Made by a program: the position numbers and the translations under genes. Shown piece by piece: positions 42,134 to 52,256 of a stretch of DNA of 64,000 nt. The DNA is from Cladosporium sp. IMV 00045 (Eukaryota > Ascomycota > Dothideomycetes > Cladosporiales > Cladosporiaceae). The notes beneath the pieces were generated by a model. The model had not been told where the DNA came from. It ran no database searches and worked only from the letters and a program-made list of their open reading frames with translations. Location: contig MSJI02000912.1 in NCBI GenBank assembly GCA_001931905.2, positions 50,045 through 114,044 of the forward strand, written 5' to 3'. How positions within the stretch are numbered: the stretch's first letter is position 1; each line of letters opens with the position of its first letter.

Positions 42134-44355
42134 ATGGGCATCCAAGGTACGTACCTCTTCTGTGATAGGTACCCTAGGGAGTAACACTAAACATCCCAGG
42201 GCTACTACCTCTCCTCAAGAGCATCCAAAAGCCTACCCATCTACGCAAATTTGCCGGCAAAACGATCGGAATTGACGCTTATGGCTGGCTTCACCGTGCC
42301 ATTTTCACCTGTGCCGTTGAGCTTGCCCAAGGCAGGCCTACCCGCAAATATGTCGACTATGTCATGAGCCGCGTCCGAATGCTCATCCACTTTGGTGTAA
42401 AGCCATACATGGTGTTCGATGGAGACAACTTGCCCAGCAAAGCCCACACAGAAAAGGATAGAGCAGAGCGACGCAAAGAAAGCAGGAGGATCGGCTTGCA
42501 GCTGTTGAAAGAGGGAAACTTCGGTCTGGCACAACATGAGCTGCAGAAAGCTGCGGATGTCACGCCCCTAATGGCACGCGAGATCATTGAAGAGCTCAAG
42601 GCTGCCGGCGTTCCTTACGTCGTCGCACCCTACGAGGCAGATAGCCAACTTACTTATCTGGAACAGCAGGGGCTAATCCAGGGCGTGATCAGCGAAGATT
42701 CCGACTTACTGGTCTTCGGTGTCAGATGCTTGTTGACCAAGCTTGATCAGTATGGTGAATGTGTGATGATCAGACGAGATGACTTTACCGCCTGTCGAGA
42801 GGTGAGCCTTGTTGGTTGGCAGCTCAACGATTTCCGCATGATGGCGATGCTTTCTGGGTGCGATTATCTACCTGGCATAGAGAAGCTGGGCGTAAAGACG
42901 GCGTATCGGCTCGTCCGGCAGCACAGAACCATTGAGAAGGTCGTTCGCACCCTTCAATTCGATGGCAAAAAGAAAGTCCCTGCCGACTATCTGGATTCGT
43001 TTACCAAAGCTGAGCGGACGTTCTTGTACCAAAGGGTGTTCTGCCCGGAAGCGAAATGTCTTGTCAACCTCACCAAAGTTCCCACGCACCTGGATCTAGA
43101 CGACATGCCTTATATTGGCAAACACGTCGAAGATGGTGTAGCATGCAGCGTCGCATCGGGCGATCTAGACCCAAATACCAAGTTGCCACTGATACTACCC
43201 AATCGACAAGACTTTCCATCACGAAGGTCAAATGTCGTGCAAACACCCACACAAAAGCCGGGAAAGCCCATCTCGGACTTCTTCAAGCCTCGCCGAACAC
43301 CACTTGCCGAGCTTGATCCCAACTCCTTCACACCTTCTCCCAGCCAATATCGCTTGCTGGAGGCGCAGAGGGGCGCGTCATGGTCTGCGTCACAGGCACA
43401 CCCCATGCGGCCACCACCTGCATTGAACCGCGTAGCGAGCATGCCTGCGCCGAGCTCAGCGCCTCAGCCTCCCCGGCGTACGATGAGTGCGCAGCTGTTC
43501 AGCGGTGCGAGCCCCCCTAAGAGACAGCGTCTCTGCTCAGACAGCGGCATGGCGGCCGCGAAAAGCGGCACACGTACTCTTGAGGGCTCCAGTAGCCGCT
43601 ACTTCGGCGCCAGTCCATCGTTGAGAAAAACTTCTAAGAAAAAGGACGACTTTGAACTGTGGTCTGATGATTCTGTGCAGGATGCTGTGGCTGCTCTTGC
43701 TGATAATCCTGCTCAATCGCCGTCACCCAAGAAACGGAAGAGGTTGTCTGTTTTCTCAGATGCTCCTAAATCTGATCGTAAGGATCGTGAGAGCCTTGGT
43801 TCGCAGGACCTCACACAAGACACAGCTTCGTCTTTTACATCGACCATTCCTGGCGAATCGCAGGACTTGGACACCCCTGCAACATCTTTCGAAAGCGTTG
43901 GCGACTCACCGAGCATATTCACCAAAGGTTTGTCGTCTCGCTTTGAAGGCTTGAAGGCGAAATGGGCGTACAACCCCGCCGACAGAGACGATAAGGCTCA
44001 GAAGCCAGCTACGCCTCCCGACAATCACTCCATCACGGAAGCCTTTTCGTTTGGGAATGCTGGAAAATCGAAAACTATTGCTCCAGCATCAGACTCTGCG
44101 ACAGTGCCAGCATCGCCACTTCGCGCTGATGAGAAAGATGATAAGGCGAAACCAGAAGATGGCGATCATCTGTTGAGCGATGAAGAATGGCTAGCATTGG
44201 AGAAAGACCATGTCGACGGAGAGCCCAACAAACTCGAAGCAGAGATCAAGGGAAGCGAAGATTTCATCGTACCGGCTAGTCCGTACAGCAATATTCAGGA
44301 AGAGGAGGACGAGAGGCCAAGTCTTGACCTCGGACGTTTTGCTTTTGCAGGATAG
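42134..44355 (+). CDS. EXO1: Exonuclease 1
   Basis: Exons 42134-42146 and 42200-44355 give 722 aa; the 13-nt first exon encodes MGIQ and is required because Rad2-family nucleases need Gly2 at the active site. Metal-binding residues are all visible: D30 (GIDAYGW), the FDGD motif near 78, E150 and D152 (YEADSQL), D171 and D173 (SEDSDLL), and GCDYLPGI near 225. The C-terminal half is disordered, with a PCNA-binding-like KPISDFFKP and a SSRYF sequence resembling the MLH1-interacting (MIP) box. Exo1 is the 5'-3' exonuclease and flap nuclease of mismatch repair and double-strand-break resection in the nucleus. It is divergent from TMA16. Confidence 0.95.
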
Positions 44356-45244
44356 GGTGGGCATGAGTGTTTACGCGGGCGTATTGCTGGAATGTTGTAT
44401 TACGATACCAAAGTTTTTATCAGCGTTGTATTGATCAGTGTTGTTTTCGCTACGTGCTGAATATTTCTTTTCCTATGACATCTGAATGTCTTGAATTATC
44501 AATCTCAAGTGCAGAAGATTGCGAATGAGATGTGGTGCGGGCATCCTTCACGCAAGCCAGCAGTCGCGACGCCAAACGCTCCTTCCTCTTAGACATGCAC
44601 ATCTCAACCTCACTTCGTCTTGATCAGGAGAATGCAACTTCAACTTCGCAGCATAATGCATATATGCACCATTCCGTAAATGTGCTGCGTGCACTATCAC
44701 CGCTGAGATATCACTTGCCTCCGCAAATAACCCTTGCCCTCGTTCGATCAAGCTGGCTACGTCGAGTAACATCGAACACCGGACTCAGTGCGACACATCG
44801 GCAAACACAATGTACCATTGACTATCGAATAGTACTCATCACTCTACCAGCGAGTCATGTCGATTCTCCCAAGGACATTGATTGGAAACTGCCAAAATCC
44901 GAATGTGCAACAGAGCCAAAAGCTGGTGCAAGATCGCCGTCTACGTCTGTTTCGTTTGACAAGGCCACTGAACTGGAACTCGAAAGGCTTTCTCGTGTCT
45001 ATGGCCAATATGCAAACGTGACTCATTCCGTTATCGCTCATGGGAAGTCGTTTCCACTGGTGGACTGGCTGGAAATCACCAACACTTGACATCTGTGTGA
45101 TACCTACGCATCACGAAGGCATCCCTCTTCCGATCCGGTCCTCGATCATCTTGAGCCCCCGGCCAATTCAAATGCTATATAATTGTTGCTCAGCTGAGTC
45201 TCGTCATCCAGCCTCCCAAGCTAAGACTAGCATAGCTAGTTCAC
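44356..45244. other. Intergenic, EXO1 to tRNA-Tyr
   Basis: A 185-codon plus-strand frame begins at a GTG (44532) and its first ATG is at 44595. It has no domain, no splice partner and a composition like translated intergenic DNA. Not called as a gene. Confidence 0.4.
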
Positions 45245-45341
45245 TCTCCTTAGCTCAGCTGGAAGAGCGTGAGACTGTAACTGCTCAGACGAATCTTAAT
45301 CGTAAATCTCAAGGCCCTTGGTTCGATCCCGAGAGGGGAGA
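45245..45341 (+). tRNA. tRNA-Tyr (GTA) with intron
   Basis: 97 nt including an intron of about 24 nt. The acceptor CTCTCCT pairs with AGGGGAG (one T-G). The D-arm is GCTCAGCTGGAAGAGC. Anticodon stem strands are TGAGA and TCTCA with loop CTGTAA...A; the anticodon GTA is at 45278-45280 and the intron follows position 37, the canonical site. The T-arm is CTTGG-TTCGATC-CCGAG and A is the discriminator. T-rich sequence (TTTCTTTTGCTTTT) follows as terminator. An intron in tRNA-Tyr is the rule in fungi. Confidence 0.93.
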
Positions 45342-45410
45342 CATTTCTTTTGCTTTTCACGGTGATCCTTCTTTGGGTTAGGGTTGATACTAGCGGCGGG
45401 ACGGGAGGTC

Positions 45411-45435
45411 CCTGGTTCGAACCCGGGAGGGGAGA
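45411..45435 (+). pseudogene. Orphan tRNA-Tyr 3' half (T-arm plus acceptor strand)
   Basis: CCTGG-TTCGAAC-CCGGG followed by AGGGGAG-A matches the T-arm and 3' acceptor strand of the tRNA-Tyr 70 bp upstream, and the flank (GACA..CTTTTGCT) is also similar. No matching 5' half, D-arm or anticodon arm precedes it, so it is a partial duplicate and not a functional tRNA. Confidence 0.7.
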
Positions 45436-46521
45436 CACGACTCTTTTGCTCTTTACGACATCGTCGTCGTTGCCGCCGTCGATATATAATTTTTTGCTCA
45501 TTTTGGGCGGATTTCGTTGTGCGGGCGCGAAAAGCGCTGCCAGTAAGCCAGGAGCCACTCCGAACGCGGCTTTGAACGTTGCTGCACGATCGAGAACGTT
45601 CAGTTTTGCTGGGTCGGCGGTCTCTTTGCAAGAGGATAGAGTTTTGTCTCTACAACTTGACTTTTCGCAACCAAGATCGCTTGAAGTTATTTGAGGAGGC
45701 TGAAGGGGCGATTTCTAGCAGAGGCGGCGCGCGCCTCATCGAGACTGATCGATCTAATCGTTTGAAAGTTTGAAATCACAGACAGCTACGGTCGGCATAC
45801 GATCATCAACTCTGTTGTGCTGGCAAGGCGAAGCACATATCCGTATGGTCTCCAAAATCGATGGTGACCGATCAATCCAATTAATACGACTCGCTCTATT
45901 CACGAGTCAAAGGCCTTGTACCTCGACAAGCCAATAGAGGTCATCGCCCATTCATGAGTCGTCTGCTTTCAAGTGGTGGAAAAGATCCCCACAGCACCAC
46001 CCGCTTTTAGGTTTAGATCAAAGCATCTCCAACGTCTTCGAGACACGGCGGGACAACGCCAAGTCCGACCAAGCCGCGAGGGAAGAGGCTGAGGTTATCC
46101 TTGTTCGCACCGAAGAACCGCACGCTCCATCTCTTGACTTTCCTCTATTGTATCTCCGCATTGTACGAAATGTGATGTTGAGTCTGTGAGATGAGGCCGA
46201 CCTTCAATTGTTCTATGGACATGAGTATCGAATCTCGTTGTTGGGGAGAGACGAAGGGCGACACGATAATGAAGTGCAGTGCCTCGCCGCTGTCATTTGG
46301 CAACTTGTTGCATCCGGACGGACATCACATCGCATCCAAGGTTAAAGTGCATTCGCGCTTCTTGGCGATGTCGTTTAGGCAGCCATGGCTCAGATCAAGG
46401 ATACGGCCACTGGAAAGCTAGCACTAACTCGTGTTCCTTCGGTGGGTTCTTATAGTTCTGGTAGGTCCTCGTGGCCGGCCGTTGGTCATTTGTTTGCGTT
46501 CAAAATGCTTTCAATACGCAA
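45436..46521. other. Intergenic, tRNA fragment to glycosyltransferase
   Basis: About 1.1 kb. No gene recognised. A short open frame from ATG 46385 was considered as a first exon of the glycosyltransferase, but its only donor-acceptor pair is out of phase. Confidence 0.4.
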
Positions 46522-48273
46522 ATGGCACATTACAGGCATATCCGACTTGTCGTTGTATCAATATGCATATTGTCGGTCTTTTACTTCCTTTCACGATCTC
46601 CGATAGATTCATCAAGAGACCTGTCGCGCTTGGATCTGTCGCCCCAGAGCGCGCGGGAGCACCATTTCCTCGATGATGTGATTAGAGACGCGCGAGAGGC
46701 GCATGCCATCAAAATCAAGGACGAGCCCAGTACACTGCAAGAGAGTGCGGACTCATACCGACGGCGCCGTGGTCGACATCCGCCGCCTGGCTTTGAGAAA
46801 TGGTTCGCGCGCGCTCGCAAAAGCCGAGCGGTCATTGCGGAAAGCTTGTTCGACCAAATCTACGAGGATCTTGAACCTTTCTGGGGCGTGAGACCTGGCA
46901 ATATCCGCGATTCCTTCGAATCTTGGACATGGACGTTTCGCATTCGCAATGAGAAAATAAACAACATCCCAAAGGGACGATTTCGATCTCGCGTTTGGGG
47001 CGATATGATCCAACAGGTTGCGCGGGACTTGCCAGACATGGACATCGCCATTAACCCACTTGACGAGCCTCGCGTGTTCGTCCCGTGGCAGGAGATCAAT
47101 GAGTTGATGACGAATGCGTCGCATTATAGAGAGCATATGGAGACTTTGCCTCTGGATAGCATGTTGAACAATCACAACAAACTGACGGCAAAGGGTAAAT
47201 TGCGTGCTGCAACAGGAAACTGGACCACGACGGGCAAACTATGGCCACACGTGCTGGATACATTTCCGCCCTGGAAACAGCAGACCTCAGAAGACTATGG
47301 ACTTCTTGAGCGTGGAGCCAACTGGACAGCAGCCAAAGACATCTGCTCCCATCACGAATGGGCGGATATGCACGGCAGCCTCATCAAACCCGCAACACTG
47401 AGCATCACGAAGAGTCTTGTCCCCATATTCAGCGCAGCGAAACTGCAAGGAAGCAACGACATCCTCTTACCTCCACCAGCCTACTTCACAGACGACGCTC
47501 TGTTCACGGGAAAGACGTGGTGGGGAGATGGCAAGACATCAACGCCCTGGCACGAAAAGTTACACGGCCTGGTCTGGCGAGGCAAAGCAACAGGAGGCCT
47601 AGTCCACGCGTCTACGTGGAAGACTTCGCACCGGCAACGACTAGTTTCCATGCTCAACGCCTCGGACACTTCACTTCGATACAGCGACGACGCGTACGAA
47701 TACCCAACAACAGACGGCTCCAAAGCTCCAAGTCACCACAGAGACTCACAAGCCCTCGCCAACTGGCTCGACTCAATCGCCGACGCCGGCTTCACAGACC
47801 TTCTCTGCACTCCCTCCAACTCCAACAAAGCCTGCTCATCGTTCTCCCAACATTACAGCAAAGTCCCAGCGATCGCCATGAAAAAGCAATACCGATGGAA
47901 ATACCTCCCGGACATCGACGGCAACAGTCTGTCCGGCCGCTTTAGAGCCTTCATGCTCTCCAACAGCAGCCCGATGAAAGCGACGATTTTCAAGGAGTGG
48001 CACGACAGCCGGTTGACGCCCTGGGTGCACTTCATCCCACTGGACATCTCGCTGCGGGATCTTTGGTCGACGATGGCGTATTTCTTGGGGTTTGGTAGCG
48101 GCGACGATCACGATGTGGAGGGAGAGCGGATCGCGACTGAGGGCAGGTTGTGGGCGGAGAGGGTGTTGAGGAAGGAGGACATGTTGCTGTATGTCCATCG
48201 TGTGTTGCTGGAGTATGGGAGGCTTTGTGATGATGAGAGGGATAGGTTGGGGTATACGGATGATTTGCGATAG
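46522..48273 (+). CDS. CAP10-like glycosyltransferase (GT90)
   Basis: A single exon of 583 aa from ATG 46522; the frame is open further upstream but only from a GTG. The N-terminus MAHYRHIRLVVVSICILSVF is a short basic segment followed by a signal anchor, so a Golgi type II membrane topology is predicted. A stem region follows, then the CAP10/GT90 domain with KLHGLVWRGKATGG, a long DIDGNSLSGRFRAFMLSNSSP segment and KEWHDSRLTPWVHFIPLDISLRDLW, which are the classic family blocks. Relatives add xylose or other sugars in cell-wall or capsule glycan synthesis; the acceptor here is unknown. Confidence 0.9.
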   Translation: MAHYRHIRLVVVSICILSVFYFLSRSPIDSSRDLSRLDLSPQSAREHHFLDDVIRDAREAHAIKIKDEPSTLQESADSYRRRRGRHPPPGFEKWFARARKSRAVIAESLFDQIYEDLEPFWGVRPGNIRDSFESWTWTFRIRNEKINNIPKGRFRSRVWGDMIQQVARDLPDMDIAINPLDEPRVFVPWQEINELMTNASHYREHMETLPLDSMLNNHNKLTAKGKLRAATGNWTTTGKLWPHVLDTFPPWKQQTSEDYGLLERGANWTAAKDICSHHEWADMHGSLIKPATLSITKSLVPIFSAAKLQGSNDILLPPPAYFTDDALFTGKTWWGDGKTSTPWHEKLHGLVWRGKATGGLVHASTWKTSHRQRLVSMLNASDTSLRYSDDAYEYPTTDGSKAPSHHRDSQALANWLDSIADAGFTDLLCTPSNSNKACSSFSQHYSKVPAIAMKKQYRWKYLPDIDGNSLSGRFRAFMLSNSSPMKATIFKEWHDSRLTPWVHFIPLDISLRDLWSTMAYFLGFGSGDDHDVEGERIATEGRLWAERVLRKEDMLLYVHRVLLEYGRLCDDERDRLGYTDDLR

Positions 48274-48821
48274 AGTTTGACGTTATTGACGATGTACATG
48301 AATTGTAAAGCATCTTTGTGACTGCACGCCGCAACGACGGGCTCGTCAGAAATTTTCATGAGGCATGATATAGTGATTCAACGCGATGCCCTGCGATCGA
48401 CGGGCGGAAGGTTTATGTGTGTTTGTGCACAATTTGTTCATCCAAATGCAGTCCGTATGACCGATGGTCTACTTGAATCTCACATATGACCCCAGCCAGT
48501 TCTTGCCACGCCTTCAGAACGGTTCCCACATTGCCTGTAACAGATCAAAGTGGAAGTGTGCACTCGACAATATGAGTCTCCAGAAATGAGCCCAGGGTAT
48601 TCTGCATGACACAAATTGTGAGACTCTTGGCCTGTGTCTTATAATGTAGCAGACTTGCTTCCTTAACCTCGTCCTTTGGGACGGTCTCACTCAATAGTCG
48701 CAGATTCAGCTACTGTGTAGCTTAGTCATCTTCCAGTGATGACAGCTGACATTGCTCATCCATCTGACGCCCAGGACCAGTCATTGCGAATAGAGAAATA
48801 GTTCGACCCAGGGTGTCCTTA
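48274..48821. other. Convergent 3' region
   Basis: 548 bp between the glycosyltransferase and the proline-rich gene. No gene or RNA recognised. Confidence 0.5.
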
Positions 48822-50560
48822 TCATCCATGCCCAGCTTTCGCTCTCAAAGCATCAACCTCAGCTTGCAAAGCCGCAAGATCCGCCAGCATGTCTCTTTGC
48901 GGCTCAGCGGGTGACGCGCTGTTTTTTGCGGTCTCATCACTATGCTTGAGACTTGAAGTCTCTGACCCCAGGCTCTGGTCACTTGGCTTCCTGTAGTCAT
49001 CCCCGAGGCTGTTACGCTTTGGTGCGGCGCCTCGTCGAGGCGGAGGAGCTGGAGGAGGTACACCACCTTCGGCCCTGGGGATGCTGTTGCTGGATGCATT
49101 TGAAGGCGATCGAATGTGTGAGCCGCTCTTGGAGGGGTTGCGGCGAGGTGGTGGGGGAGTAGGCCTGTTCTCTGCGGAGAGGCTTTCTGGTTGAGTGACT
49201 GGTGGGGTTTCGACAGATGGCGATGGCTGTGAAGGGGGGTTGTGTGTTCTCCGTGAAGGCGGTGGAGGTGGGACGGCCTTCGATGTTGGCTTTGGGGTTT
49301 CATCTTCTTCTTGTATGGAATTTTGCGTCAGGTTCGAACCACTGCGGCTTCTTCCACCGCCTTGTCTACGCGCGGTTGGTGGTGGCGGAGGAGGTATTTT
49401 CTTCGCTTGCGGAACATCCGGTTGCGATAGCGTAGGCGTTTGGCCCGTTGGGGTGTTGCTTTCCATTTCTTCTTCTTTTGGAGGTGCAGGCGCGGACGTT
49501 GCTTGTGCTTCCGGAGGTGCCGGAAGTGGTTTGTTCAGATCACTACTAGGAGATCTCGGTGTTGACGGTCGCAGAATTCCTTGTAGAGCGCTGTTCACTG
49601 GTGGTGTTCTTGGACCAGAAGGTTGCTGCCAGTCTGTAGGAATTGACTCGTTGAAGTCTGCGAAGGATACCGTCTGCGGTCCTTTCGGGCCTAAAGCCTT
49701 CCCATGCTTGTGTTTCGGTGGTGGTGGTGGTCCTTCCGCTTCTGGTCGTGATACTGTTGGACCCATCAAATGTGCATGTTCATTGTCCCCTTGGTCCTCG
49801 TCAGAGCCTGACTGCTGGTCAAAAGATGTCCTCGGCGAATCAAGGTGCAGCTCGTGGGTAGGGTCGAACAGCGATTGCCGTGACACAGAGGATGTATCCG
49901 TGCTACTACTGCTGTCTTGTGGTCGCGAGGGTTGCGCAGGAGCGGAGACAGGCGGCGAAGGGCTCGCGCTGCCTGTCATGAGTATATTCTTGAACATGTC
50001 CACATTCATCTTCGGAGGGCCGCCGGATGTCTGCTTCTTGTTGCCTTGCTCTTCCGTCGTTGCCCGCTGAAGGCCATAGTGGGCATCTGCTGTCGCCAAA
50101 GTCCGCGCGAAGGGATTATATGGTGCGCGCATTGTTCCCGACTCTATCGGGGGCGAAAGAGGAGCAGATCCGTCCGAGTTCCTCTGCGTGTTCAAGAAAG
50201 CCTGCTGAAGGTGGCTGTCCGCGGTCGAAGTCGCATTCGTCGCTACCACATCTTCGGGCGTGACAGACACAGGCGGCGGTGGAGGCGATCCTGTCTTGCC
50301 ATCTGATAGTCTTCTGGGCCTTTCCGGCGATTCGACCGGCGATTGCGGTGGTGAAATGATTTGTACGCGCTTCTTGGGCTTCCCATTCTTTGTCTTGAGC
50401 GGCGCTGTAGCATTCCGATGTCTTAGCCTCCTTCCGAATCCGTCCACCCTTCCACAGGCATCTGCTTACACTTTGGAACGTCGACATCGTTATCGTCGTC
50501 TATTGCGCTCTCATCCGGTGGCCTGCTCACTTGAGGCCGGCGGAACGGGTTGCCAGACAT
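48822..50560 (-). CDS. Proline-rich protein, conserved start, unknown function
   Basis: Exons 50470-50560 and 48822-50404 give 557 aa. The single long frame lacks an ATG start, but a first exon encoding MSGNPFRRPQVSRPPDESAI joins in phase across a 65-nt intron (GTAAGC, GCTAAGAC branch, CTACAG), giving ...DVPK then SPLKTKNGKPKKRVQ. The bulk is disordered, with at least four runs of Pro (PPPPP) next to Arg/Ser, typical of SH3 or profilin/WW ligands. The segment VSFADFNESIPTDWQ is the most ordered part in the middle. It ends in a short coiled coil (DMLADLAALQAEVDALRAKA). Possibly an actin-cortex or endocytic scaffold, but this is inference from composition only. Confidence 0.75.
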
Positions 50561-51081
50561 ACTAACAGGCTGCGCTTTGCGCTGGGTGCGACCAGACGTT
50601 GTGGTATGAGAATAATGAGGCAACAAAAGTCAGGAGCAGGGGTCGAGAAAACATCGATGTCAAGAAAGATCGCCGGCGGTTTTAGCCCTGAAGATCCGCC
50701 ATGTGTTGCGACGAAAGGTGTTGAGCTGCCCCTCTTACAAGCGAGCGAACGAGCAAGCAACGACGCAAGCAAGCTGTACACGCGGGCTTTGACGCAACCG
50801 TGCCAAGCCGTCACTACTGTACAACTGCCGAACGACATATCTGAATCTGAAGAAACGAGAGGGAAATCAACTCGATGTGACAAAAAGGCAGATGCAGAAT
50901 GGGCGTGCTCTTCCAGACTCACATATTGAATGATTATTTCAACGGCAGCGTTTCAACGGTCGTCTGCCCGTTGGGAATTGATGCTTAGACAGGATAGACC
51001 ACGGATGCACTGATGATCCTTAAAAGCGTTCGTCAAATGTCATACGCTTTTAGTTCATATGTCTGCATATCATTCACTTGA
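50561..51081. other. Intergenic, promoter side of proline-rich gene
   Basis: 521 bp. Two overlapping antisense frames of about 130 codons exist (50531-50929 plus and 50527-50922 minus), but they are mirror images with no domain. Nothing else seen. Confidence 0.45.
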
Positions 51082-51933
51082 TCATAGCTTCGCTTGAACA
51101 GGTACATCACCAGACACTACCCCATCCCCGACCACAACACTGATTCCTTTTCCACCTTCTGGCGTAACAATATCGACTTCCTGGCAATCCTCCACCGCGA
51201 CTCCGTTCGCGTACTGCAACACCACAAATCCAATGGGACGTTGCCCAAGCACCACCATAGGGGCATGCCACGTTCCCGGACCATATGTGACAGCTTGGTC
51301 GCCTCGTGCGATAAATGCTTGCAATTTGCTCAAGTCAGGCAGACCTGGCCCCTTAGGCCGCTGAGATGGTGACAGATCAAAAGTCACAGGAGGCGTAGTA
51401 GTAGGCACATGGTCGTTTGTGAACGGATTTGGGCGACTACCAAGAAGCCGCTCGCGCAAGCTGAGCTTTCGTTTAGGCGGTGCTACCGGGTACGGTGGTA
51501 CCAGACCTTCATCGCGGGTCCTCTGGCTGAGAGGAAGTGTTGGTGCCACAATCACCAGGTACGCGGTTTCCTTGTCATTGCGGTCCAAGCCCATGGGGAT
51601 GAAAGTCTGAGGAGTGAAAGGGTGACGCTCCAGGATCTTGACCGGAAAGACACCGTTGCCATCCACTTGCTCCAGTGATCGAGGTTTGCAGACGAACATG
51701 TTGACCACTGATGAAGCAGGCTTTTTGGATTGTGACAAGGCATAGTGGTTGTTCATATGTGTGACGTCGAGTACTTTTCTGGCAGATCCTTGGTTTGCTT
51801 CGATCGTGTTGAAGGAAAGAGTCTCACTATGGGTTGCCGGATCTTCTATCACCTCGCCATAGTCCTGGAACGAGTTGCCGGTCAACGGTTTGACAGAAAT
51901 TGTGCGTGACGGGGCCATAGTTGATAGAGGCAT
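51082..51933 (-). CDS. DAL3: Ureidoglycolate lyase
   Basis: A single exon of 283 aa from the ATG at 51933; upstream in-frame codons lack an ATG. The fold blocks of the family are visible: LTGNSFQDYGEVIEDP at the N-terminus, ILERHPFTPQTFIPMG in the middle and YGPGTWHAPMVVLGQRPIGFVVLQYANG near the end, which carry the His and Glu residues of the cupin-like active site. The enzyme splits ureidoglycolate into glyoxylate and urea in allantoin (purine) degradation. A basic, Pro-rich insert of about 60 residues (around PPKRKLSLRERLLG) is longer than in bacterial enzymes. No other allantoin genes are nearby. Divergent from ECO1. Confidence 0.88.
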   Translation of the reverse strand: MPLSTMAPSRTISVKPLTGNSFQDYGEVIEDPATHSETLSFNTIEANQGSARKVLDVTHMNNHYALSQSKKPASSVVNMFVCKPRSLEQVDGNGVFPVKILERHPFTPQTFIPMGLDRNDKETAYLVIVAPTLPLSQRTRDEGLVPPYPVAPPKRKLSLRERLLGSRPNPFTNDHVPTTTPPVTFDLSPSQRPKGPGLPDLSKLQAFIARGDQAVTYGPGTWHAPMVVLGQRPIGFVVLQYANGVAVEDCQEVDIVTPEGGKGISVVVGDGVVSGDVPVQAKL

Positions 51934-52256
51934 GTTGAAGTCAAGTAGAAGACACAATGTAAGACGGGTTCAGACGGTATAGCTTCGAGACAAAGGTAGA
52001 AATGTGTGCATTTGTAGCTTGCCGATGCTTATCTGGGCAGCTTTCGAGACGTAAGCGGGTGGACTGTTCTGACTCTTGACATGTGAAGATCGTCAGCCAG
52101 CCACGCGAAGCGGCAGTGTCCGTTAGGCTAATCCAAATTTGGTAACACCGAGGCACGCGTCTTTCTTCGACACGCGACTTGTAAGGCCAAAGAACATCAT
52201 CCTCAAAATTATTTGCGAGTAGTCCGCCGGGCATTGTTGCGCCTGAGAGACCCAAC
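51934..52256. promoter_or_regulatory. Divergent promoter, DAL3 / ECO1
   Basis: 323 bp between divergent start codons. No specific site identified with confidence. Confidence 0.4.

Noticed and set aside
44532..45089. 185-codon ORF between EXO1 and tRNA-Tyr
   Set aside because: Starts at GTG, has no domain and no plausible exon partner; composition is like translated intergenic DNA.
45372..45386. Telomere-like GGGTTAGGGTT
   Set aside because: Fewer than two full units, inside a tRNA-dense spacer; expected by chance and no further repeats.
50527..50929. Overlapping plus and minus ORFs upstream of the proline-rich gene
   Set aside because: Mirror-image frames in a promoter region, no domains in either.
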